Both the position numbers and the translations under genes were made by a program. Of a stretch of 53,718 bases of DNA, positions 14,564 through 23,404 are shown piece after piece. The stretch is from Desulfobacteraceae bacterium (GTDB lineage: Bacteria > Desulfobacterota > DSM-4660 > Desulfatiglandales > Desulfatiglandaceae). Numbering within the stretch: the first letter of the stretch is position 1; each line of letters begins with the position of its first letter. Where the stretch lies: positions 1-53,718 of the forward strand of contig JAERTK010000012.1 in assembly GCA_016844935.1 (NCBI GenBank). Direction: 5' to 3'. The notes under the pieces are model-generated. The model worked only from the letters and a program-made list of their open reading frames with translations. It was not told where the DNA came from and made no database searches.

Positions 14564-15682
14564 ATGAAACGCGCACAGCAGAATATAATAATCAAGGACC
14601 TGGAACGAAAAATGGTGTTTCTTACCGGACCAAGACAGGTCGGTAAAACAAGCCTGGCGCTTGCCATCAGCAAGGGCTTTGAGAAGTCGCTTTATCTAAA
14701 TTATGATAATATTTCTCACCGGGACATCATCCACAAAGCGGACTGGCTGCCTGACACGAAATTACTGATCCTTGATGAACTCCACAAAATGGAGGGGTGG
14801 AAAAATTTTATCAAAGGAGTCTATGATACCAAGCCCGCTCACCAGCAGATTCTAATAACCGGTAGCGCAAGACTTGAGGCTTTCAGGCAGAGCGGCGATT
14901 CCCTGGCGGGTCGTTTTTTCAGACATCGCCTAAACCCCCTTTCCATGGCCGAAATACCCGGCTCCACAGATAAGGACCTGGGTTCGTTGCTGGATCGCGG
15001 CGGTTTCCCCGAGCCATTCCTCGCCGAGTCCGATGATGACGCCAACCGCTGGCGGCTTCTGTACATCGATGGCTTGATCCGTACCGACATACTCGACTTT
15101 GAAAAAATTCACGACTTCCGAGCCATTCAGTTAACCCTTGAATTGCTGAGGCTTAGAGTCGGTTCGCCGGTCTCCTGGTCTTCCCTCGCCAGGGATGTCA
15201 ATTGTTCTCCCAATACGATCAAAAAATATGTGGGAATTCTGGAGGACCTTTTTATTGTTTTCAGGGTAACCCCTTACAATCGAAATATCGCTCGCTCCCT
15301 GCTCAAAGAGCCCAAGATCTACTTTTATGACACCGGCATGGTTCAGGGGGATGAGGGGATACGCCTGGAGAATCTAATGGCGGTAAGTCTTTTAAAACAT
15401 CTGAACTGGATAGAAGATTGCGAGGGTAAGAAAAGCCAGTTGAAAACCTTGCGAACAAAGGAGAAAAAAGAGGTCGATTTTGCGATGATTGAGGACGATG
15501 AACCAAAGCTGATCATTGAGGTTAAGTTATCCGACACAAGCGTAAGTCCACCCCTACGCTATTTCCACAACAAATACGGGCTAAAAGCCGCTCAGGTCGT
15601 AAAGAACATTGCCACCGAACGGATGGACAAGGGTATTCAAATGCGGCGAGCCTCTGATTTTTTGAAAGAGTTAACCATATAA
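14564..15682 (+). CDS. AAA+ ATPase with DUF4143 (COG1373)
   Basis: A 372-residue P-loop ATPase of unknown function. Walker A GPRQVGKTS is near residues 22-30, Walker B LLILDELHK near 68-76, and the sensor segment ITGSARL near 104. The C-terminal half is DUF4143, with an XRE-less helix-turn-helix-like stretch (SWSSLARDVNCSPNTIKKYV) and a nuclease-like VDFAMIEDDEPKLIIEVKLS that resembles the PD-(D/E)XK core (D, E-x-K). I chose the ATG at 14564, because the alternative TTG at 14516 lies in the promoter repeat and the protein aligns with the paralogue at 30195 from here. It lies between a decayed and an intact MaoC gene, as if inserted or captured there. Confidence 0.88.
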   Translation: MKRAQQNIIIKDLERKMVFLTGPRQVGKTSLALAISKGFEKSLYLNYDNISHRDIIHKADWLPDTKLLILDELHKMEGWKNFIKGVYDTKPAHQQILITGSARLEAFRQSGDSLAGRFFRHRLNPLSMAEIPGSTDKDLGSLLDRGGFPEPFLAESDDDANRWRLLYIDGLIRTDILDFEKIHDFRAIQLTLELLRLRVGSPVSWSSLARDVNCSPNTIKKYVGILEDLFIVFRVTPYNRNIARSLLKEPKIYFYDTGMVQGDEGIRLENLMAVSLLKHLNWIEDCEGKKSQLKTLRTKEKKEVDFAMIEDDEPKLIIEVKLSDTSVSPPLRYFHNKYGLKAAQVVKNIATERMDKGIQMRRASDFLKELTI

Positions 15683-15689
15683 TGGAAAA

Positions 15690-15711
15690 GGGGCCTGTCC
15701 CCAATTATGCT
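15690..15711. repeat. Direct repeat, copy 2, 7 bases after the ATPase stop
   Basis: GGGGCCTGTCCCC then AATTATGCT matches 14350-14371. On the minus strand it reads GGGGACAGGCCCC followed by TTTT, a short possible terminator for the intact MaoC gene. With copy 1 it brackets a 1,340-base unit that contains the MaoC remnant and the ATPase. Confidence 0.55.
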
Positions 15712-15728
15712 GCAGACAGGTTGGTTTT

Positions 15729-16163
15729 TCAATCATCCTGCCTGAGCGCCTTCGGGGGGCTCACCAAGGCTTCGCCGTCCAGAACCGTTGTCCCATCCTG
15801 GTTTTCGCAGACCGTTTTCACCTTCAATCGGTTCTTTTCGGTCATGACCTCCGTTATCTCCACCCGGGCAGTAATGGTGTCACCCATGTGAACCGGCGCC
15901 AGAAAATTCAACGTCTGTTTCACATAAACGGTTCCGGGACCCGGCAGTTTCGTCCCCATTACCGTAGAAATAAACCCTGCCGCCAGCATGCCGTGGGCAA
16001 TCCGGGTTTTAAAAAAGGTCCCTTTGGCATACGCCTCATTAACATGTGCGGGATTTAAATCACCGGTGATACCCGCATACAGATAGATATCCGACTCGGA
16101 AAGGGTCTTGGAAAATTCGGCCGTATCCCCCACACGTAGCTCATTAATGGTTTTTCCGATCAT
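15729..16163 (-). CDS. phaJ: MaoC-family (R)-specific enoyl-CoA hydratase, PhaJ-like
   Basis: The 144-residue hot-dog-fold protein hydrates trans-2-enoyl-CoA to (R)-3-hydroxyacyl-CoA, the PHA synthase substrate. The hydratase-2 motif is intact: YAGITGDLNPAHVNEAYAKG, with Asp35 and His40 corresponding to the Asp/His pair of Aeromonas PhaJ. The RIAHGMLAAGFISTVMGTKL segment follows. Length matches PhaJ. The gene is 11 bases downstream of an alpha/beta-hydrolase gene and in the same orientation as phaC and phaE, so it plausibly links beta-oxidation to storage polymer. A decayed duplicate lies at 14374-14478. Confidence 0.85.
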   Translation of the reverse strand: MIGKTINELRVGDTAEFSKTLSESDIYLYAGITGDLNPAHVNEAYAKGTFFKTRIAHGMLAAGFISTVMGTKLPGPGTVYVKQTLNFLAPVHMGDTITARVEITEVMTEKNRLKVKTVCENQDGTTVLDGEALVSPPKALRQDD

Positions 16164-16174
16164 AAAGATTTCCT

Positions 16175-17029
16175 TTACCTTAAAAGAAAGTTCCCTATTG
16201 CGCGGTCCCTCATTTCATTTTCGCCAAAGAGAATCGAGTAATGATTCGAATTCAGGACATCAACGCATTCGGCATGGGCCATCTCGTTTACCATCCTTTC
16301 CGCCGCATCTTCCGGTAACACCAGATCTTCCTGGGATAGGATGCCGTTGGTAGCACGGAGGATCAGTACGGGGCAGGAAATTGCCGGATACAATGGTTTG
16401 GCCTTGAAATCACGAATATGGGTGATTTCTTCCAGAATCGCTTCCACCGGGGTTCGAGATCGCACACCGCCACTCACTTCTTCGGTTTCATAACGGAAGT
16501 AGGTATCCATAAACCGGGTCCAGGGTTGTAGAAAGGGGGCCAGTTTAAGGGGGGCCGTATAGTGTTCAAAGGTTGGGAAAACCTGCCCGAGGCGGTCAAC
16601 GGCCGGTTTAATGGCCACATGGATCTTGTCCCACTGGGCCTGTTCCAGGTGCCCGCCGGCATCCATAAGGATCAATTTCCGGACCCGGTCAGGATAACGG
16701 GCCGCTAAGGCAAGGGAGATATAAGCGCCCAGAGAATGACCCATGAGCGTCACCCGTTCCAGCATCTGATCTTCAAGTAGCGCGGCCACATCTTCCACAT
16801 GCTGATGAATGGAATACCCTGTTAGCGGTTTGTCCGAAAGGCCTCTCCCCCGAAGGTCCATGGCCAAAACCCGAAACTGAGGGTTCAATCCTGATGCAAT
16901 CCTGTCCCAGCACCGGCTGTTGGCCGTAAGCCCGTGGATACAGAAAACATTCTCCCCTTCGCTCTCCCAAAGGGCCAGTTGAATCCCGACACCGTCGCCT
17001 TTGGCCCTTTTCATGATCGGTTCGGTCAT
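16175..17029 (-). CDS. Alpha/beta-fold hydrolase
   Basis: A 284-residue soluble hydrolase. It shows the oxyanion segment FCIHGLTANSRCWD near residue 31, the nucleophile elbow MGHSLGAY near 95 and an acid region near 225 (PVLILRATNGIL). The late histidine is in NSNHYSILFGE near 265. A cap region lies between residues 125 and 205. It may act on esters or thioesters related to the PHA genes upstream, for example hydroxyalkanoate oligomers, but the substrate is unknown. AAGGAG precedes the ATG. It forms a pair with the MaoC gene, separated by 11 bases. Confidence 0.82.
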   Translation of the reverse strand: MTEPIMKRAKGDGVGIQLALWESEGENVFCIHGLTANSRCWDRIASGLNPQFRVLAMDLRGRGLSDKPLTGYSIHQHVEDVAALLEDQMLERVTLMGHSLGAYISLALAARYPDRVRKLILMDAGGHLEQAQWDKIHVAIKPAVDRLGQVFPTFEHYTAPLKLAPFLQPWTRFMDTYFRYETEEVSGGVRSRTPVEAILEEITHIRDFKAKPLYPAISCPVLILRATNGILSQEDLVLPEDAAERMVNEMAHAECVDVLNSNHYSILFGENEMRDRAIGNFLLR

Positions 17030-17070
17030 GAAGATTTCTCCTTTTGTGTTCTACCGCGGCATAGCCGCAG

Positions 17071-17201
17071 TTTTCAGTTGTCAGATCTTATTTTCAAAAC
17101 AGAAGGGATCGAACGGCATTCAGAAGCCTCCTTCAGAGATTTGAGAATAGATTATTACCAGCAGGCTTTTACTGACAACTGCCAACTGATAACTGACAAC
17201 T
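17071..17201. repeat. Intergenic CAGTTGTCAG / ACTGACAACT repeats
   Basis: The gap between phaC and the hydrolase has TTTTCAGTTGTCAG at 17071-17084 and two direct copies of ACTGACAACT at 17171-17180 and 17192-17201. These are inverted relative to the first. A small GCGGC-ATA-GCCGC stem lies at 17056-17068. The layout resembles intergenic REP-like repeats. No gene is visible in the gap, and the repeats may mark an operon boundary. Confidence 0.45.
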
Positions 17202-17239
17202 TTCTTGTTTTCTGTGACAGAAGACAAGGTGATAAGGTA

Positions 17240-18301
17240 CTAACGATCTTTCACCCACTTCACGATTTTGGGGATGATGGTTTTGTAGGAGGTACTCCCC
17301 ACAAAGATCCCCACGTGTCCCGTATCCACCCCCAGGGTCGTGACATCTTTTGCACCCACCCCTTTGGAAAGGGGTTTGGCCGAAGAGGGCGGCGCAAGGT
17401 AATCATTTTTGCCGAATACGTTTAAAAGCGGACATGTGATGTTTTTCAAATTGACCGTTTGATCTCCCAGCACCAGGCGGTTCTGTATGAGCAGATTCTG
17501 CTGAAGCAGGTCCCTGATCCATTCTTTGAAGGCCTCCGCCGCCATGTCAGGGCTGTCAAATATCCACTTTTCCATGCGGAGAAACGTGCTGACCAGCTTA
17601 CGGTCTTCAACCATATCAAAAAACTGAACATATTTGTTCACCGTGGCAACGGGTGAAACCAACAGATAAAGGATATTGGCCAGGTCTCCCGGCAAATTGC
17701 CCCGACCCTCCGTGAGCTTGCCCAGATCGAACCCCCTGGCCCACAGAAAAAGCCCCGCATCGTCAATATCAAACTGGGTGGGCGTGGCAAGCGTAATCAG
17801 ATTCTTGATTTTTTCAGGGTGAAGGGCGGCATACATGACCGAGAAAGTCCCCCCCATGCAGATGCCCATGAGATTGACTTGTTCTGAACCCGTATTGGAT
17901 TTTATCCACTGTACCACGTTGTCCATATAGCCGTTCACATAATCATCCAGGTTCAGGTATTTGTCCGCCCCCGTTGGATAGCCCCAGTCAATCAGATACA
18001 CATCGAGCCCTTCATTGAGGAGATTTTGGATAAAACTCCTCCCCGGTTCCAGATCCAGCATGATGTGCCGGTTGATGAGGGCATAAACCATCAAAACGGG
18101 GGTGCTGTGTACATCCTTTCTGTCTGCTCTGCTTTCATAATGAAGCAGCCTCATCTTATCTTCCCGGTACACAACAGTTGTAGGTGTGGTTGCCACCCGG
18201 TAATCCAAATCACTGGTGAGCACTTCGGTGGCCTGCAGAAGCTTTTGGGGAAATTCCTTTAGATCTTTCTCAATGCTCTTAATGATTTCCTGATAAGACA
18301 T
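17240..18301 (-). CDS. phaC: Class III PHA synthase subunit PhaC
   Basis: This catalytic subunit polymerises (R)-3-hydroxyacyl-CoA into polyhydroxyalkanoate at the granule surface. The lipase-like box GICMGG carries Cys148; Asp300 (FGKNDYLAPP) and His329 (DTGHVGIFVG) complete the triad, matching Allochromatium C149/D302/H331. The LIDWGYP and DDYVNGYMDN motifs are also present. At 353 residues it has the size of class III/IV enzymes, and the adjacent phaE makes it class III. The ATG at 18301 lies 4 bases after the phaE stop with a GGGGATGAGG site; an upstream in-frame ATG at 18343 lies inside phaE. Confidence 0.96.
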   Translation of the reverse strand: MSYQEIIKSIEKDLKEFPQKLLQATEVLTSDLDYRVATTPTTVVYREDKMRLLHYESRADRKDVHSTPVLMVYALINRHIMLDLEPGRSFIQNLLNEGLDVYLIDWGYPTGADKYLNLDDYVNGYMDNVVQWIKSNTGSEQVNLMGICMGGTFSVMYAALHPEKIKNLITLATPTQFDIDDAGLFLWARGFDLGKLTEGRGNLPGDLANILYLLVSPVATVNKYVQFFDMVEDRKLVSTFLRMEKWIFDSPDMAAEAFKEWIRDLLQQNLLIQNRLVLGDQTVNLKNITCPLLNVFGKNDYLAPPSSAKPLSKGVGAKDVTTLGVDTGHVGIFVGSTSYKTIIPKIVKWVKDR

Positions 18302-18305
18302 TCCC

Positions 18306-19016
18306 TCATCCCCGTTTTTGGACATTGGCAAGAGAGGCTTCAAGGGCCAGGATTTTTTGGTTCAGGTTATTAATGAGTGCCTCATGATCACGGATAAGGG
18401 ACTCCTGTTTTCGCGTCTTTTTTCTGAGATCATAAATCCCCCGGTACACATCGTCCATCTCCTTGGAAGTGGGAATGGCAAGGAACTTAAAGCATATATC
18501 TCTTACGGCATCTGATTTTTTCTTGAAATCCAGATATTTTTCAACCACGTCCACCACAATTTTCACGCCTTGGGGTGATTTGATGTGTGCGTCGTATTTT
18601 TCATCCAGAAGGTTCACGGCAAAATCGTAAATCTCTTTGGCACTCTTGAAACCCTCGCCCGAATCTTCTCTCTCTTTAACGGTCTTTGTCAGGACCTCAA
18701 AAGCGTCTTTCAGGGGGATGTTGAATTTGAGCAGAAAATCACCCATGGCCACCATGAACCGGCAATAAGCATCCACCGCGGCCATTACCTCTTGAAAGGA
18801 TTCTCGCGGAATGCCGAATTGCGGGACCGAGAGAAATTTACCCATACTTTCTTCATAAAACGCAAGATAGCGCCGGGTCATCTTTTCGTAGATGTCGTTC
18901 AGCGCCTCATGGCTGTCGTTGCCGTTATTAGCAGCGTTCATTGATTCCAGAACGGCATTCATGAATCCTGTATAAAGCGCTCCGGCCTTGAAAAATTTTT
19001 CCATTCCTTCAATCAT
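18306..19016 (-). CDS. phaE: Class III PHA synthase subunit PhaE
   Basis: The accessory subunit of class III PHA synthase activates PhaC. The 236-residue protein is helical throughout, with the conserved middle segment IPRESFQEVMAAVDAYCRFM and a C-terminal coiled coil (ALINNLNQKILALEASLANV). It is shorter than Allochromatium PhaE (about 357 aa), as is common in Desulfobacterota-like genomes. Its ATG overlaps the end of the upstream acyl-CoA ligase gene by 8 bases, and phaC starts 4 bases after its stop. The three are surely co-translated. Confidence 0.85.
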   Translation of the reverse strand: MIEGMEKFFKAGALYTGFMNAVLESMNAANNGNDSHEALNDIYEKMTRRYLAFYEESMGKFLSVPQFGIPRESFQEVMAAVDAYCRFMVAMGDFLLKFNIPLKDAFEVLTKTVKEREDSGEGFKSAKEIYDFAVNLLDEKYDAHIKSPQGVKIVVDVVEKYLDFKKKSDAVRDICFKFLAIPTSKEMDDVYRGIYDLRKKTRKQESLIRDHEALINNLNQKILALEASLANVQKRG

Positions 19017-20532
19017 TGCAAGCCCTGCCGTACTTTTCCTTCAAAACGAATTTCTGAACCTTGCCCGATGCGGGTGTCCTGGGAAGTTCGTCCACTACCG
19101 CCAGGTATTTTGGCAGTTTGAATTTCCCCAATCGGTCCCTCAGATGATCGAGAAGCTGCGCCAGGCTCAGGGCGGCACCCGGTTTCAGTTCCAGCACGGC
19201 CTTTCCCACCTCCCCCCATTTGGGGTCGGAAACACCGATGACAGCCGAAGCGGCAACAGCCGGGTGGGTCTCCATAACCCGTTCGATTTCCGCCGGGTAT
19301 ATGTTGACGCCACCGGATATGATCATATCCTTCAGCCGCCCCACAATGGCCATATGACCGTCCGCATCCATTTTTCCCAGATCCCCCGTATGAAACCATC
19401 CGTCCACAATGGTCCGGGCGGTTATCTCCGCTTTATTGAGATACCCTGCACACACATTGGGGCCCCTGAGAAGGATTTCCCCTTCCTCACCCCGGGGAAC
19501 CTCCCGCCCATTCGTGTCCACCAGCTTTACGTCCACATGGGGCATGGGGTGACCGATGGTCCCCAGTTTGCCGTTGGCCATAAAGCAGTTGGGGCCCACT
19601 TCCGTCAAACCGTAGCCTTCCCGGATATGAACGGACTTTTCCGTCTTAAAGGCCTCAAAGAGGGGTTGCCCCAAGGGGGCGCCGCCGGACACCATGAACC
19701 GGACCTTTGAAAAATCGGTAGAAGCGAATTTGGGGGAATCCAACAGCATCTGAAACATGGTGGGCACCCCGAAAAAGACTGTCACCCCTTCATTCCCGAT
19801 GAGATCCAGTATCAGATCCGCATCAAAGGATTGCACCAGGATGTTAACACCTCTGCTGTGGAAGATGGGCAGGGTAAAGACGTTCCAGCCCGCTGTATAG
19901 AACATGGCCGCGTGGAGAATGGTCTTGTCGTCGGGCCGGAGGCCCCAGCCCAGGATGGTGTTGAAGGCGTTCCAGGCGAGCATACCGTGGGTCAAAAGGA
20001 CCCCCTTGGGAAGCCCGGTGGTGCCTGAGGTATAAATAATCAGTTGAGGGTCATGGGGCGCTATTTCCACCGCTTCCGGGGAATCAGGAGAGAGGGAATT
20101 CCATAGGTCCGGTAAAGATTGTCCAACGCTGTTGTCAGGATCGAAACAAACATAATGGGGGACCTCTACGTCGGTTTTAAATGCGTCCACCACCCCCTGG
20201 TGCTGCCGGTCGAAAAAGATGGCCCTGGGGGCTGCGTCTTCCAGGAAGTAGATGAATTCACCCTTGGCCAATCGAAAGTTCAGGGGAACCAGGATCGCGC
20301 CCAGCCGGCTGAGGGCCAGAAAAAGGGTGATATATTCCAGCCGGTTTAGCGACAGGCAGGCCACCCGGTCCCCTTTCCGGATGTCCAATTCCCCTGCCAG
20401 GAAATGGGCCATGCGATTGACTTCAAGGGAGAGCGCCCCATAGGTGTAGCGCCTGCCGGTTATGGCATCCACCAAAGCCGTCTTGTCCGGAAAAGAACGG
20501 CCCCAGCGGCCGACACAATCTCCGTATATCAT
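19009..20532 (-). CDS. AMP-forming acyl-CoA synthetase upstream of phaE
   Basis: This 507-residue ANL ligase forms acyl-CoA. Motifs are YTSGTTGLPKGVLLTH near residue 167, GYGLTEVGP near 305, GWFHTGDLGKMDADG near 378 with ISGGVNIYPAEIERVM following, and a C-terminal PASGKVQK catalytic lysine. It belongs to the medium-size class (fatty-acyl or aryl-CoA ligases) and not the long 600-residue class found at 6956. Overlap with phaE by 8 bases suggests its product feeds the PHA pathway directly or after beta-oxidation steps. livM lies 15 bases upstream. Confidence 0.88.
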   Translation of the reverse strand: MIYGDCVGRWGRSFPDKTALVDAITGRRYTYGALSLEVNRMAHFLAGELDIRKGDRVACLSLNRLEYITLFLALSRLGAILVPLNFRLAKGEFIYFLEDAAPRAIFFDRQHQGVVDAFKTDVEVPHYVCFDPDNSVGQSLPDLWNSLSPDSPEAVEIAPHDPQLIIYTSGTTGLPKGVLLTHGMLAWNAFNTILGWGLRPDDKTILHAAMFYTAGWNVFTLPIFHSRGVNILVQSFDADLILDLIGNEGVTVFFGVPTMFQMLLDSPKFASTDFSKVRFMVSGGAPLGQPLFEAFKTEKSVHIREGYGLTEVGPNCFMANGKLGTIGHPMPHVDVKLVDTNGREVPRGEEGEILLRGPNVCAGYLNKAEITARTIVDGWFHTGDLGKMDADGHMAIVGRLKDMIISGGVNIYPAEIERVMETHPAVAASAVIGVSDPKWGEVGKAVLELKPGAALSLAQLLDHLRDRLGKFKLPKYLAVVDELPRTPASGKVQKFVLKEKYGRACND

Positions 20533-20547
20533 GGTAATTCTTCCTTT

Positions 20548-21651
20548 CTATTGACGCTTTGGGACGTTTCTCTTTCGTGACCCCCGGTCCATGACCGACC
20601 CGATAACCCCTTTGGGGAAGAAAATAACCACCAGGATGAAGAGAATTCCGAAAAGCAGGAGCCACCGTTCCAGAATATTGTGCAGCAGCACCGCTTCGGG
20701 AAAGAGATCCTTTGCCAGGGTCTGAAGGTCGGGGAGAAACGTCTGGGTAATTTTCAGAAAGGCGGCACCGATGATCCCGCCGTAGAGGGTTCCCATGCCC
20801 CCGATAATCACCATCAGTAAGACATCCAGCATAATGGTCATGACACCCAGGCTTGACTCGGGATTCACGTATTCCATCCACATGGCATATAAGCAGCCGA
20901 TGAGGGCTGCCATGACGCAGCCGAACGTGATGGAAATGCTCTGGTAGACAAAGGTCCGGTTTCCCAGGGCCTCCGCCCGCTGTTCGTTATCCCGAATGGC
21001 CTGAAGCACCCGGCCCAGGGGGGAATGGGTGAACCGAAGCATGGCCAGAAACAGTGCCGTGCATGAGAAAAGGATAAAATAGTAAGTGATGACCTTACCG
21101 GTGATTTCAACCCCCATGAAAGTCCCGGTGGTGAATGCAACGGAAAAAACCCCCGGCGTCATGAAGCTGATCCCGTCCTCACCGCCCGTGAGACCACTCA
21201 GTTTCGTGGCCAGAACAATGGCCAGTTCCGCGATAGCCAGGGTAATCATGGCGAAAAAGATGGCTTTGACCCGAAGGGTGAGCAGGCTGATAAGCATGGC
21301 CAGGATCGCCGAAAAGAACGCCGCCGCCGCAAACCCCAGGACCAGGTTGGTGTAGGAAGGCATACCGTACTTGCCGAGGAAAAAGGCCATGCAGTAGGCC
21401 CCCATGCCGAAGAACATGCCGTGCCCGAAGGAGAGAATTCCCGTATAACCCAAAAGGATATCGAAACTGGCCACCAGGGCGCCGAAGATGATGATCTGGA
21501 CGGCGAGATCGACTGTTTTAAACGAAGGGAAAAGAAAGGGCACCAGGATAAACAGGGCCAGGGTACACATCTTCAGGTAAAAACTTCCCCTTCGGTACTG
21601 TTTTCTTTTTTCCTCCATATGGAACATCTGAACCGGTGTGGCGTCTGCCAT
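20548..21651 (-). CDS. livM: LIV-type ABC transporter permease (LivM), second system
   Basis: A 367-residue membrane protein. LivM markers are SFDILLGYTGILSFGHGMFFGMG near residue 65, LRVKAIFFAMITLAIAEL near 125, and AIRDNEQRAEALGNRTF, the ATPase-contact loop. The carboxy end has IGGMGTLYGGIIGAA and FFPKGVIGSVMD followed by a basic tail. It follows livH by 13 bases. It shares family motifs with the LivM at 11039 but is clearly divergent, so the two systems are not a recent duplication. Confidence 0.9.
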   Translation of the reverse strand: MADATPVQMFHMEEKRKQYRRGSFYLKMCTLALFILVPFLFPSFKTVDLAVQIIIFGALVASFDILLGYTGILSFGHGMFFGMGAYCMAFFLGKYGMPSYTNLVLGFAAAAFFSAILAMLISLLTLRVKAIFFAMITLAIAELAIVLATKLSGLTGGEDGISFMTPGVFSVAFTTGTFMGVEITGKVITYYFILFSCTALFLAMLRFTHSPLGRVLQAIRDNEQRAEALGNRTFVYQSISITFGCVMAALIGCLYAMWMEYVNPESSLGVMTIMLDVLLMVIIGGMGTLYGGIIGAAFLKITQTFLPDLQTLAKDLFPEAVLLHNILERWLLLFGILFILVVIFFPKGVIGSVMDRGSRKRNVPKRQ

Positions 21652-21664
21652 TGATGCTACCTCG

Positions 21665-22654
21665 CTACTTGCCTGCTTGAAAAAGGCCGGTGGGCCGGAT
21701 GAGCAGAATGATGATCATGATCAGGACATTGGCCCCGGCAGCGGCCCAGGGCACCAGATAGGCCACATAGTTGTAGCTGAGGCCCACAATCAGGGCGCCC
21801 ACCAATGAGCCCGTCACGCTCCCCAAGCCCCCGATAATCACCACGATAAATGCGAACAGGAGATAGGTCCCCCCCATGTCGGGATACACCTGCAGGCTGA
21901 AAATGCTCATGGCCACGCCTCCCAGGGCCGCCAGCCCCGCGCCCACGGCAAAAACCCCCGTGAAAAGGAGATAAATATTGTGCCCCATGGCCTGGACCAT
22001 GTCCCGGTCTTCCACGCCTGCCCGAACGATGGTCCCAAGCTTCGTCTTTTTGAGGATCAGCTGAATCAGGCCGTAGACGATGGCCCCCGTGAAGATACAG
22101 ATAATCCGGTATCGGCTGACGATGACATCCATGATGTCCCAGTTACCGGAAAAGGTCAGTGGGACGGTGGTGACCTCGTCGTTGGGGCCCCAGAAAACAC
22201 GGATAAGCTCCACCAAAACGATGGTGGCACCGAAGGTGATGAGGATCTGAAACAGGTGGTTACCGTAGACCCGACGTACAATGACCCTTTCGAGGATAAT
22301 TCCCAACAGAGCCACCGCAACCATGGCGGCCGCCATGGCCAGGAGAAAAACGGTGACATTTTTCAGAACTGAATCCGCCTCCACCCATTTCATGAGAAGC
22401 TGGAATACCGAAAACCCCACATAGGCGCCCCATGCAAAGAGGGCGCCGTGTGCAAAGTTTAAAACATCCATGAGGCCAAAAATGATGCTGACACCGGAGG
22501 CCACCAGAAAAAGCAGCATCCCCATGGCCAACCCCGCGATGGTGAGGGTCAAATAGGTTTTGGGTTGTATTTCAAGGAGGGGCAGCAAGAAAAGAATGCC
22601 TGCACCCGCCAGGGTGAGCTCCTGGTTCCAACGCTTGAATATGCTTTCAGCCAT
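21665..22654 (-). CDS. livH: LIV-type ABC transporter permease (LivH), second system
   Basis: A 329-residue permease with about nine hydrophobic segments. It has an extra membrane segment at the N-terminus compared with the LivH at 10120. The motifs are ASGVSIIFGLMDVLNFAHGA near residue 52 (with the LNFAHGALFAWGAY element) and VVIIGGLGSVTGSLVGALI near 275, ending in LLIRPTGLFQAGK. It lies between livF and livM in a run of minus-strand genes. Confidence 0.9.
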   Translation of the reverse strand: MAESIFKRWNQELTLAGAGILFLLPLLEIQPKTYLTLTIAGLAMGMLLFLVASGVSIIFGLMDVLNFAHGALFAWGAYVGFSVFQLLMKWVEADSVLKNVTVFLLAMAAAMVAVALLGIILERVIVRRVYGNHLFQILITFGATIVLVELIRVFWGPNDEVTTVPLTFSGNWDIMDVIVSRYRIICIFTGAIVYGLIQLILKKTKLGTIVRAGVEDRDMVQAMGHNIYLLFTGVFAVGAGLAALGGVAMSIFSLQVYPDMGGTYLLFAFIVVIIGGLGSVTGSLVGALIVGLSYNYVAYLVPWAAAGANVLIMIIILLIRPTGLFQAGK

Positions 22655-22681
22655 TGCAGGTTGCTCCTGTTTTCATGAATT

Positions 22682-23404
22682 TCAATCCTCGATTTTGGAG
22701 ATTCCGAGATACCGGCTCTGTAATTCCTCGTTTTGAACCAGGTCTTCAACCCGGCCGCTGTGCACGACCTTTCCGTCGTCCAGAATGAAAAAATCGTCTC
22801 CCACGGTGCTGGCCATGTAGAAATTCTGCTCCACCAAAACCACCACGCTGCGTTCCTTGATCTGGTTGATGGAGTCGATGACCACATCCACAATAATGGG
22901 GGCCAGCCCCTTGGATGGCTCATCGATGAGCAGAAGGGACGTGTCGTTTACAATGGCTCTGGCGATGGCGAGCATCTGCTTCTGCCCGCCGCTCAGGTTC
23001 CCTGCTTTGGATTTCCAGAATTTTTTAAGGGCCGAAAACATGGCTAAGATTCGCTCCAGCCGGCGGGCCGCGGCGTCATCTTCCACCAGCATGGCCACCC
23101 GCATGTTTTCCTCCACCGTCAGTTCCGCAAAAATCCCCATGTGCTCCGGAACAAAACCGATGCCCATACGGGCGATCTCATAGGGTTTGTTTTTCTGGAT
23201 TTCCTTCCCGTTATAGGTGATTTTTCCCTTTGCGGCCGGAAGCAGACCCATGACGGTCTTAAGCGTCGTGCTCTTGCCGGCGCCATTTCGACCGATGAGA
23301 ACCGTCACGGCATCCGCCCGTGCCGCAAAAGAGATCCCCTGCAGGATATGGTGTTGTTCAATGAAGGTGTGGACCCCTTCGGCTTTAAGAATTGAATTAT
23401 TCAC
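22682..23404 (-). CDS. livF: LIV-type ABC transporter ATPase (LivF), second system
   Basis: A 240-residue ATPase with Walker A GRNGAGKSTT near residues 37-46, signature LSGGQKQMLAIARA and Walker B LLLIDEPSKGLAP, then the VLVEQNFYMA switch. I place the start at the GTG at 23404 (VNNSILKAEG), which has GGAGGT 8 bases upstream and overlaps the end of livG by 8 bases. The longer ATG start at 23461 would add 19 basic residues read inside livG. It is coupled to livG. Confidence 0.9.
   Translation of the reverse strand: MNNSILKAEGVHTFIEQHHILQGISFAARADAVTVLIGRNGAGKSTTLKTVMGLLPAAKGKITYNGKEIQKNKPYEIARMGIGFVPEHMGIFAELTVEENMRVAMLVEDDAAARRLERILAMFSALKKFWKSKAGNLSGGQKQMLAIARAIVNDTSLLLIDEPSKGLAPIIVDVVIDSINQIKERSVVVLVEQNFYMASTVGDDFFILDDGKVVHSGRVEDLVQNEELQSRYLGISKIED

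Noticed and set aside
13572..15711. Integrative mobile element
   Set aside because: The island has a toxin-antitoxin pair, a duplicate and an ATPase, but no integrase, transposase or clear attachment site.
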